Below are positions 57,578 through 64,000 of a stretch of DNA of 64,000 bases, one piece after another. The first letter of the stretch is position 1. The number at the start of each line of letters is the position of its first letter. The position numbers and the translations under genes are program-made. The stretch is from Methyloversatilis sp. (GTDB taxonomy: Bacteria; Pseudomonadota; Gammaproteobacteria; Burkholderiales; Rhodocyclaceae), in the NCBI GenBank assembly GCA_016791045.1, contig JAEUNO010000020.1, forward strand, positions 62,001 to 126,000, read 5' to 3'. The notes below the pieces were generated by a model. That model worked only from the letters and a program-made list of their open reading frames with translations, was not told the origin of the DNA and ran no database searches.

Positions 57578-58204
57578 ATGACTTCACCCACTCCCCGCCC
57601 GCCGCTGCGCGTGGGCATCGGCGGCCCGGTCGGTTCGGGCAAGACGGCGCTGACGCTGGCGCTGTGCCTCGCGCTGCGCAGCCGCTACAACATCGCGGCA
57701 GTGACCAACGACATCTACACCGAGGAAGACGCGCAGTTCCTGGTGCGCAACCAGGCGCTGCCGCCGGAACGCATCATCGGCGTCGAAACCGGCGGCTGCC
57801 CGCACACCGCGATCCGCGAGGACGCGTCGATCAATCTCGAGGCGGTGGCGCGCCTGAATGCGCGCTTTTCCGGGCTGGAGGTGATCCTGATCGAATCCGG
57901 CGGCGATAACCTCGCGGCCACCTTCAGCCCTGAACTGTCCGACCTCACGCTGTACGTGATCGACGTGGCGGCCGGCGACAAGATTCCGCGCAAGGGTGGG
58001 CCGGGCATCTGCAAGTCCGACCTGCTGATCATCAACAAGATCGACCTCGCGCCCATGGTCGGCGCGTCGCTCGACGTGATGGAGCGCGACGCGAAGAAGA
58101 TGCGCGGCGAACGCCCCTTCGTGTTCTCGAACATGAAAACCGGCCACAATCTCGACACGATCATCGCGTTCATCGAGCGTGAAGGCATGCTGGGTGGCGT
58201 CTGA
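57578..58204 (+). CDS. ureG: Urease accessory GTPase UreG
   Basis: A 208-residue SIMIBI GTPase. P-loop [14 protein letters not shown] near residue 15, the metal-binding CPH motif in [15 protein letters not shown], DxxG-like FSPELSD and the guanine motif NKIDLAP. It delivers nickel to urease together with UreE and UreDF. A good ribosome site, GAAAGGACG, precedes the ATG. It closes the urease operon. Confidence 0.97.
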   Translation: MTSPTPRPPLRVGIGGPVGSGKTALTLALCLALRSRYNIAAVTNDIYTEEDAQFLVRNQALPPERIIGVETGGCPHTAIREDASINLEAVARLNARFSGLEVILIESGGDNLAATFSPELSDLTLYVIDVAAGDKIPRKGGPGICKSDLLIINKIDLAPMVGASLDVMERDAKKMRGERPFVFSNMKTGHNLDTIIAFIEREGMLGGV

Positions 58205-58307
58205 CGCCCGGGTGAGACCGCAGTGAAAGCCAGCTGAACACCGCGCTGCTGCACCGCAACAGCTGCGTTGCCGCTACACTCGCGCAACTTTTTCGCAAGG
58301 TGGGCGC

Positions 58308-59735
58308 GTGAAGATCATCATCCTTGGCGCGGGTCAGGTCGGCTCGTCGGTGGCCGAAAATCTGGTGTCGGAAGCGAACGACATCACCGTCGTCGACACC
58401 GATGTCGAACGTCTGAAGGCCATGCAGGACAGGCTGGACCTGCGCGTGGTGGTCGGCAATGGCGCCAGCCCGCAGGTCATGCGCCAGGCCGGCGCCGAGG
58501 ATGCCGACCTGCTGATCGCGGTCACCGCGTCCGACCAGACCAATCTGTGCGCCTGCCGCATCGCGCAGACCCTGTTCAATCTGCCGACCCGCATCGCCCG
58601 GCTGCGTTCGCTCGATTACGCCGACTACCCGCAACTGCTGGATGACGACAATTTCGCGGTCGACTTTTCGATCTGTCCGGAACAGGAAGTCACCGACTAT
58701 CTGGAACGCCTGATTGCCTTCCCTGAAGCGCTTCAGGTGATCGAATTCGGCAAGGGCCGGGTGACGATGGTGGCGGTGCGCGCCGTCGGCGGCGGACCGC
58801 TGGTCGGCCTTCAGGTCAAGGCGATGCGGGAACACCTGAAGGGCATCGACGCGCGCATCGCGGCGATCTACCGGCGCAACAACGCCATCATTCCGGACGG
58901 CAATACGGTGATCGAACCGGGCGACGAGGTGTTCTGCCTCGCGGCCAGCGAACACATCCGCGCAGTGACCGCCGAGCTGCGCCGGCTCGACAAGCCGATG
59001 CGCCGCATCATGATCGCCGGCGGCGGCAACATCGGTTACCGCCTCGCCAGCTCGCTCGAATCGCGCTACGAACTGAAGCTCATCGAGCACTCGCGCCTGC
59101 GCGCCGAGTTCCTGTCGAGTCATCTGCACAAGACGCTGGTGCTGGCCGGTGACACGACCGATGAAATGTTGCTGGAAGCCGAAAACATCGACGACATGGA
59201 CCTGTATCTCGCGCTGACCAACGACGACGAGAACAACATCATGTCCAGCCTGATGGCCAAGCGCATGGGCGCCGGCCGCGTGGTGGCGCTGATCAACCGC
59301 AAGGCCTACGTCGACCTGGTGCAGGCGGGCGCCATCGACATCGCCATTTCGCCGGCCCAGGTGTCGATCGGTTCGCTGCTGGCCCACGTGCGCCGCGGTG
59401 ACGTGGTCGCCGTGCACAGCCTGCGCCGCGGTGCGGCCGAGGCGCTCGAACTGGTGGTGCATGGCGACCGCAAGACGTCGAAGGTGATCGGCCGGCGGAT
59501 CGAGGAAATCGGTCTGCCGGAAGGCGCCCTGATCGCCGCCATCGTGCGCCGCTCGGAAATGCCGGTCACGATCGCGCTGTCGGAGCAGACCGTGCGCGAA
59601 ACGCACGACATGGTGATCATTCCGCACCACGACACGGTGATCGAGCCGGAAGACCACGTGATCGTGTTCTGTTGCAGCAAGCGTCTGGTCGCCCGGGTCG
59701 AGCGGCTGTTCCAGGTCGGATTCGGGTTCCTGTGA
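58308..59735 (+). CDS. trkA: Trk potassium uptake regulator TrkA
   Basis: A 475-residue peripheral protein with two RCK units. Each has an NAD-binding Rossmann motif: MKIIILGAGQVGSSVAE at the start and IMIAGGGNIGYRLASSLE near residue 234; TrkA_C subdomains follow each. TrkA gates the TrkH channel in response to nucleotides. The start is GTG at 58308, with AAGGTGG upstream. The stop overlaps the trkH start (TGATG). Confidence 0.95.
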   Translation: MKIIILGAGQVGSSVAENLVSEANDITVVDTDVERLKAMQDRLDLRVVVGNGASPQVMRQAGAEDADLLIAVTASDQTNLCACRIAQTLFNLPTRIARLRSLDYADYPQLLDDDNFAVDFSICPEQEVTDYLERLIAFPEALQVIEFGKGRVTMVAVRAVGGGPLVGLQVKAMREHLKGIDARIAAIYRRNNAIIPDGNTVIEPGDEVFCLAASEHIRAVTAELRRLDKPMRRIMIAGGGNIGYRLASSLESRYELKLIEHSRLRAEFLSSHLHKTLVLAGDTTDEMLLEAENIDDMDLYLALTNDDENNIMSSLMAKRMGAGRVVALINRKAYVDLVQAGAIDIAISPAQVSIGSLLAHVRRGDVVAVHSLRRGAAEALELVVHGDRKTSKVIGRRIEEIGLPEGALIAAIVRRSEMPVTIALSEQTVRETHDMVIIPHHDTVIEPEDHVIVFCCSKRLVARVERLFQVGFGFL

Positions 59736-61183
59736 TGCTGCATGTCGTCAATGTGCTGGGCCGCCTGCTGGTGGTGTTCAGCGTGACCTATCTCGTGCCG
59801 ATCACCTGTTCGCTGATCTTCCACGACGGCATGCTGTGGCATTTCATCGACGGCATGGCGATCAGCGCCGCCGGTGGCGCCCTGCTGTATCTGGCGACGC
59901 GCCGGCATTACCGCGAACTGAAGCCGCGCGACGGCTTCCTGCTGGTCACCCTGTCGTGGGTGCTGATGGCCGCCATCGCGTCCGTTCCGCTGATGCTGGC
60001 CTACGACAGCATGAGCTTCACCGACGCCTATTTCGAAATGATTTCGGGCCTCACGACCACCGGCGCCACGGTGATGATCGGGCTCGACCTCGCGCCGCAG
60101 TCGATCAACATCTGGCGCCACCTGATGAACTGGATCGGCGGCATGGGCATCATCGTGTTCGCGGTCGCCATCCTGCCGCTGCTCGGCGTCGGCGGCATGC
60201 AGCTGTACAAGGCGGAAACGCCCGGTCCGATGAAGGACAGCAAGCTCACCGCGCGCATCGCCGATACCGCCAAGGCGCTCTATCTCGTGTATGTCGGCAT
60301 GACGATTGTCTGCCTTGTCTCGTTGCGGCTGGCCGGCATGAGCTGGTTCGACGCGACCTGCCACGCGTTCTCCGCGATGGGCCTGGGGGGATTTTCGACC
60401 CGCGATGCCAGCGTCGGCGCCTTCGATTCGGTGGCCATCGAAGCGGTGCTCAGCTTCTTCATGCTGCTGGCCGGCATCAACTTCGCGACCCATTTTCTCG
60501 CGGTGCGCCGCCTGTCGTGGGGGCCTTACCTGCGGGACACCGAAGCCAAGGCTTACCTGCTGATCATGGCGCTTGCCTTCATCGGACTGACGTCCTATCT
60601 GACCTTCCAGGGCGTGTATGACGATGCCGGCCGGTCGGCGCGCATGGTCATGTTCAACCTGGTGTCGATCGGCACCGGCAGCGGCTATGCCAGCACCGAC
60701 TATGCGCAGTGGCCGATCTTCGCGCCGCTGCTGATGCTGTTCCTCGGCGGCATCATCCCCTGTGCCGGGTCGACCGGCGGCGGCATCAAGATGGTGCGCA
60801 CGCTGGTGCTGTTCGGCCAGAGCCAGCGCGAGATTCTCAAGCTCATCCATCCGGCGGCCGTACGCCCGCTGATGATCGGTCGCAACGCGGTGTCGGAACG
60901 CGTTGCGCAGTCGGTGCTCGGTTTCATCTTCCTGTATTTCATGAGCGCAGCCCTGATGATTTTCGTGCTGCTGCTGTCGGGGCTGGACTTCATCACCGCC
61001 TTCAGCGCCATCATTGCCTGCATCAACAACATCGGTCCGGGTCTGGGCGATGTCGGTCCGGCCGGCAACTTTCAGGGCCTGAACGATTTCCAGACCTGGG
61101 TCTGTGCTTTCGCGATGCTGCTCGGTCGCCTGGAAATCTTTGCCGTGCTGGTCCTGTTCACGCCGGGCTTCTGGCGCAAGTAG
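59735..61183 (+). CDS. trkH: Trk potassium transporter membrane subunit TrkH
   Basis: A 482-residue inner-membrane potassium channel with four repeats of helix-pore-helix. Selectivity-filter regions are visible: SGLTTTGAT near residue 106, FSAMGLGGFSTRD near 217, GTGSGYASTD near 310 and NNIGPGLGDVGP near 430. I chose the ATG at 59735, which overlaps the trkA stop; the longer frame upstream is antisense-like. Together with TrkA it takes up potassium. Confidence 0.95.
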   Translation: MLHVVNVLGRLLVVFSVTYLVPITCSLIFHDGMLWHFIDGMAISAAGGALLYLATRRHYRELKPRDGFLLVTLSWVLMAAIASVPLMLAYDSMSFTDAYFEMISGLTTTGATVMIGLDLAPQSINIWRHLMNWIGGMGIIVFAVAILPLLGVGGMQLYKAETPGPMKDSKLTARIADTAKALYLVYVGMTIVCLVSLRLAGMSWFDATCHAFSAMGLGGFSTRDASVGAFDSVAIEAVLSFFMLLAGINFATHFLAVRRLSWGPYLRDTEAKAYLLIMALAFIGLTSYLTFQGVYDDAGRSARMVMFNLVSIGTGSGYASTDYAQWPIFAPLLMLFLGGIIPCAGSTGGGIKMVRTLVLFGQSQREILKLIHPAAVRPLMIGRNAVSERVAQSVLGFIFLYFMSAALMIFVLLLSGLDFITAFSAIIACINNIGPGLGDVGPAGNFQGLNDFQTWVCAFAMLLGRLEIFAVLVLFTPGFWRK

Positions 61184-61264
61184 CGCCGCCTCGCCGAGCG
61201 GCGGCCGCATCGGCTATCCTTGCTGCCTGCGAAAACCGCTCGAACCAACCCTCCGGGACTCACC

Positions 61265-62341
61265 ATGGCCGCTCCCCGCAACGACTCCTTCCTGCGCGCA
61301 CTGTTGCGCCAACCGACCGATCACACGCCGATCTGGCTGATGCGCCAGGCGGGCCGGTATCTGCCGGAATACTGCGCGACGCGCCGGCGCGCCGGCAGTT
61401 TCCTGCAGCTGTGCAAGTCGCCGGCCATGGCCTGCGAAGTCACGCTGCAGCCGCTGGAGCGTTTCCCGCTCGACGCCGCCATCCTGTTTTCCGACATCCT
61501 GACCGTGCCCGACGCGATGGGGCTCGGGCTTTACTTCGCCGACGGCGAAGGTCCGAAGTTCGAACGTCCGGTGCGCTCGGAAGCCGCCATCCATGCGCTG
61601 CGCGCGCCCGATCCGCACGACGGGCTGCGCTATGTGGTCGATGCGGTCAGCGAAATCCGCCGCGCGCTCGACAACTCGGTACCCCTGATCGGCTTTTCGG
61701 GCAGCCCGTGGACGCTGGCCAGCTACATGGTCGAAGGCGGCGCATCGGATGACTACCGTCACCTGAAGACGCTGATGCTCGACCGCCCCGATCTGCTGCA
61801 CCACCTGCTGGGCGTCACCGCGCAGGCGGTCACCGACTATCTGAATGCGCAGATCGAAGCCGGCGCGCAGGCGGTCATGATTTTCGACTCATGGGGCGGT
61901 GCCCTGTCGGCGCACGGCTATCTCGAATTCTCGCTGGCCTACATGCAGCGCATCATCGCCGGGCTCAAGCGCGAGCACGACGGCGAGCGCGTGCCGGTCA
62001 TCATGTTCACCAAGGGTGGCGGTCAATGGCTGGAGGCGCAGGCCGATGCCGGCGCCGATGCGCTCGGGCTGGACTGGACGACCGACATCGGTCTGGCCCG
62101 CCAGCGCGTCGGTCACAAGGTCGCCCTGCAGGGCAACTTCGATCCGACTGCGCTGTTCGCGCAGCCGGCATCGATCGCCCGCGAAGCCGAACGCATTCTC
62201 GACAGTTATGGTCCGCACCCGGGGCATGTGTTCAATCTGGGTCACGGCATTTCGCAACATACGCCCCCGGAGCACGTTTCCGCGCTGGTGGAAGCCGTAC
62301 ACCGCCACAGCCGGTCGATTCGAGCCGCTGCAGGCGTGTAA
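61265..62341 (+). CDS. hemE: Uroporphyrinogen decarboxylase HemE
   Basis: HemE removes four carboxyl groups from uroporphyrinogen III in haem synthesis. The 358-residue protein has [15 protein letters not shown] near residue 23, the FSDIL and LGLYF segments, [17 protein letters not shown] near 145 and the C-terminal FNLGHGI. Start ATG 61265 matches the usual N terminus. It precedes priA, a common order in betaproteobacteria. Confidence 0.97.
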   Translation: MAAPRNDSFLRALLRQPTDHTPIWLMRQAGRYLPEYCATRRRAGSFLQLCKSPAMACEVTLQPLERFPLDAAILFSDILTVPDAMGLGLYFADGEGPKFERPVRSEAAIHALRAPDPHDGLRYVVDAVSEIRRALDNSVPLIGFSGSPWTLASYMVEGGASDDYRHLKTLMLDRPDLLHHLLGVTAQAVTDYLNAQIEAGAQAVMIFDSWGGALSAHGYLEFSLAYMQRIIAGLKREHDGERVPVIMFTKGGGQWLEAQADAGADALGLDWTTDIGLARQRVGHKVALQGNFDPTALFAQPASIAREAERILDSYGPHPGHVFNLGHGISQHTPPEHVSALVEAVHRHSRSIRAAAGV

Positions 62342-62650
62342 ACCGCGCCCTGCGGCGCTTTGCGCAAGGCGTGCAAAAGTGCCGCAGGGGTTGACTTATG
62401 CACAGTCCGCCGCTCAGGGCGCCGGCACGCCACGGACGGACAAGCCATTTTCCCCTTGATGTCCAAGTTGTTGGTTTGAATGGACAATTTTTTTTCTTGA
62501 CGCCTGTTCAAAAATTTGGTGGAAAAAGCGTCCGGTCAAGTCACTGATCGCAACGAAGTTTCCCACAAAGTTATCCACAGCCTTTCCGCGCCTCAAACCC
62601 GTGTCGCCTGAGTGGCTTGCGGCCCGGATCGATCAGTCTTCTTGAACGAC
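62342..62650. other. hemE-priA intergenic region with two perfect DnaA boxes
   Basis: About 310 bases. CCCTGCGGC (62348-62356) faces GCCGCAGGG (62381-62389). Two matches to TTATNCACA lie on the plus strand: TTATGCACA at 62396-62404 and TTATCCACA at 62571-62579, flanking an AT-rich section (about 62444-62530) that includes an 8-base T run. A third, weak box-like TTTCCCACA is at 62559-62567. GATC occurs three times near the right end. The layout recalls DnaA-regulated promoters or part of a replication origin, but dnaA and other origin genes are not in view. Confidence 0.55.
62460..62495 (+). terminator. Possible hemE terminator
   Basis: TGTCCA (62460-62465) faces TGGACA (62481-62486) and is followed by AT and a run of eight T (62488-62495). 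The stem is short and the loop large (15 bases), so termination would be moderate. It lies about 120 bases after the hemE stop. Confidence 0.4.
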
Positions 62651-64000
62651 ATGCCGCAAGTGACTGAATCCATTGATAGCGCCCGACAGGCCTTGGATAG
62701 CGCGGCGCTGCAGCCGCCCGCTGCGTTGTTGCAGGTGGCGCTGGCACGGCCTCTCCCGACGCTGTTCGACTATGACGCTTCGGCCTTTCCTCAGGTCGAG
62801 CCCGGCTGTCGCGTCCGGGTACCTTTCGGTCGCAGCGAACTCTGGGGCATTGCCTGGGGCTGGCGCGTCGACGGCGACCTCGACCCGGCGCGCATCAAGC
62901 CGCTGCTGGCCGTCGACACCCGGAGCGTGCCGTTGCCGGCCAGCTGGCGCGCACTGGTCGATTTCGTCGCTCACTATTACCAGCAGCCGATCGGAGAAGT
63001 CGCCGCGATGGCGGCACCGCCGGCGATCAGCGCCACGCGCGCGCAGCGCGCGGTGCGCCGGTTGCGCGCCACCGACGCCGGCCGCGCCGCGCTCGACGCC
63101 CTGCCGGCGCGCGACGTCGGTCGCAAGCTCATCACCGCGCTGATCGCCGCCGGATCCCTGAACGAAGGCGAACTGCGTGCGCTGTCGGCGCGCGCCGGTG
63201 CGGTGATGCAAACCTTGCTCGAACGCGGCCTGATCGAGATCGCGCTGGCCGAGGCGCCGGCCGAAGCGGCGCACGCGCTCGGCACCGATCAGGCCCATGC
63301 GCTGGCCGCACTGCTTGAGCAACCCGGCTACGCGGTCAGCCTGCTGCACGGGGTGACCGGCAGCGGCAAGACCGAGGTCTACCTGCGGTTGATCGAGACG
63401 CAGATCGCCGCCGGACGGCAAAGCCTGCTGCTGGTGCCCGAAATCGCGCTGACACCACAGCTGCAGGCGCGCGTCGCGGCGCGCTTTCCGCGCGCCTGCC
63501 TGCACGTGATGCACAGCGAAATGAGCGACGGCGCGCGCGCCATGGCCTGGGCGGCCGCGCAGTCGGGTGAGGCGGACATCGTGCTCGGCACGCGGCTGGC
63601 GGTGTTCGTGCCGCTGCCGCGTCTGGGCTGCATCGTGCTCGACGAAGAGCACGATGCGTCGTTCCGGCAGACCGAAGGCGTGCGCTATTCGGCGCGCGAC
63701 GTCGCGATCTGGCGCGCGCGCGCGGAGAATGTGCCGATCGTGCTGGGCAGCGCGACGCCGTCGCTGGAATCATTGCGCCACGCGATCGACGGCCGCTACC
63801 GCTGGCTGCGTCTCACCACGCGCGCCGGCGCGGCCTGCCTGCCTGCGGTGAAACTGATCGATACGCGCGTGCAGCGCGCCGAAGAAGGCCTCAGCGCGCC
63901 GATGGTCAAGGCCATCGAACAGCGGCTCGAACGTGGCGAACAGAGTCTGCTGTTCATCAACCGACGCGGTTACGCGCCGGTGCTGAGCTGTCCGGCGTGC
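62651..64000 (+). CDS. priA: Primosomal replication helicase PriA (5' part, cut by window end)
   Basis: 450 codons are present and the frame is open to the edge. The N terminus (LLQVALARPLPTLFDYD and RVRVPFGRS) is the 3'-DNA-end-binding domain. The helicase begins with LLHGVTGSGKTEVYLRLIE (Walker A), VPEIALTPQL, and the DEEH box in IVLDEEHDASFRQ. FINRRGYAPVLSCPAC at the edge is the start of the zinc-binding cysteines. PriA restarts stalled forks. ATG 62651 follows the DnaA-box region. Confidence 0.95.
   Translation, partial: MPQVTESIDSARQALDSAALQPPAALLQVALARPLPTLFDYDASAFPQVEPGCRVRVPFGRSELWGIAWGWRVDGDLDPARIKPLLAVDTRSVPLPASWRALVDFVAHYYQQPIGEVAAMAAPPAISATRAQRAVRRLRATDAGRAALDALPARDVGRKLITALIAAGSLNEGELRALSARAGAVMQTLLERGLIEIALAEAPAEAAHALGTDQAHALAALLEQPGYAVSLLHGVTGSGKTEVYLRLIETQIAAGRQSLLLVPEIALTPQLQARVAARFPRACLHVMHSEMSDGARAMAWAAAQSGEADIVLGTRLAVFVPLPRLGCIVLDEEHDASFRQTEGVRYSARDVAIWRARAENVPIVLGSATPSLESLRHAIDGRYRWLRLTTRAGAACLPAVKLIDTRVQRAEEGLSAPMVKAIEQRLERGEQSLLFINRRGYAPVLSCPAC

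Noticed and set aside
59306-61210. Minus-strand frame opposite trkA and trkH
   Set aside because: Spans the overlap of two well-supported genes; composition is antisense-like.

Overview
The window is GC-rich chromosomal DNA of a betaproteobacterium. Support comes from the intact tol-pal order with cpoB and queC, the hemE-priA and trkA-trkH pairs, PEP-CTERM surface proteins, a betaproteobacterial-type urease operon and an AmiE-type amidase. A Rhodocyclales-like methylotroph or organoheterotroph (for example Methyloversatilis) would fit, but that name is an inference from gene content. No rRNA, CRISPR array, transposase or integrase was seen. The last gene, priA, runs off the right edge.

Layout. 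1-4800: a tightly overlapped operon of a winged-helix protein, an AbiEii-like nucleotidyltransferase and a full-length type I restriction HsdR. It sits behind a promoter covered by a perfect 26-bp palindrome and ends in a strong terminator beside two tRNA-Lys genes. 5.0-14.9 kb, minus strand: a YeeE/YedE sulfur transporter, queC, cpoB, pal, tolB, tolA, tolR, tolQ, ybgC, an EamA permease and ilvD. 14.9-25.4 kb: a surface-polysaccharide or glycosylation region with five glycosyltransferases, including two paralogous pairs, around a PEP-CTERM protein; a CBS protein and a ferredoxin-NADP reductase lie within it. 25.4-35.2 kb: a DCC-COQ7 fusion, a GDT1-type cation exporter, a GAF-PAS-GGDEF-EAL protein, a PEP-CTERM spherulin-4-like hydrolase, a SulP permease, an MFS permease and an AraC regulator.

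35.2-38.1 kb: a solitary VirD4/TraG-type coupling ATPase with a coiled-coil partner and no other secretion genes. 38.4-41.9 kb: aliphatic amidase translationally coupled to a NorQ/CbbQ-type AAA+ ATPase and a NorD/CbbO-type VWA protein. 42.0-49.8 kb: a LysR regulator divergent from a molybdenum hydroxylase operon (large, small, large subunit, XdhC, MocA). 49.9-52.3 kb: a GAF/HD-GYP protein, a small secreted protein and a trypsin-like protease. 52.4-58.2 kb: a complete urease operon ureD-A-orf-B-orf-C-E-F-G with two extra small genes, one resembling a miniature HupE/UreJ. 58.3-64.0 kb: trkA, trkH, hemE, an intergenic region with two perfect DnaA boxes, and the start of priA.

How parts fit together: amidase and urease both release ammonia from small amides, pointing to nitrogen scavenging. 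Two cyclic-di-GMP proteins, PEP-CTERM proteins, a putative glycan hydrolase and the glycosyltransferases point to matrix or cell-surface biology. The most unusual units are the NTase-HsdR operon, the amidase-AAA-VWA operon, the orphan coupling ATPase, the duplicated glycosyltransferase pairs and the mini-UreJ.
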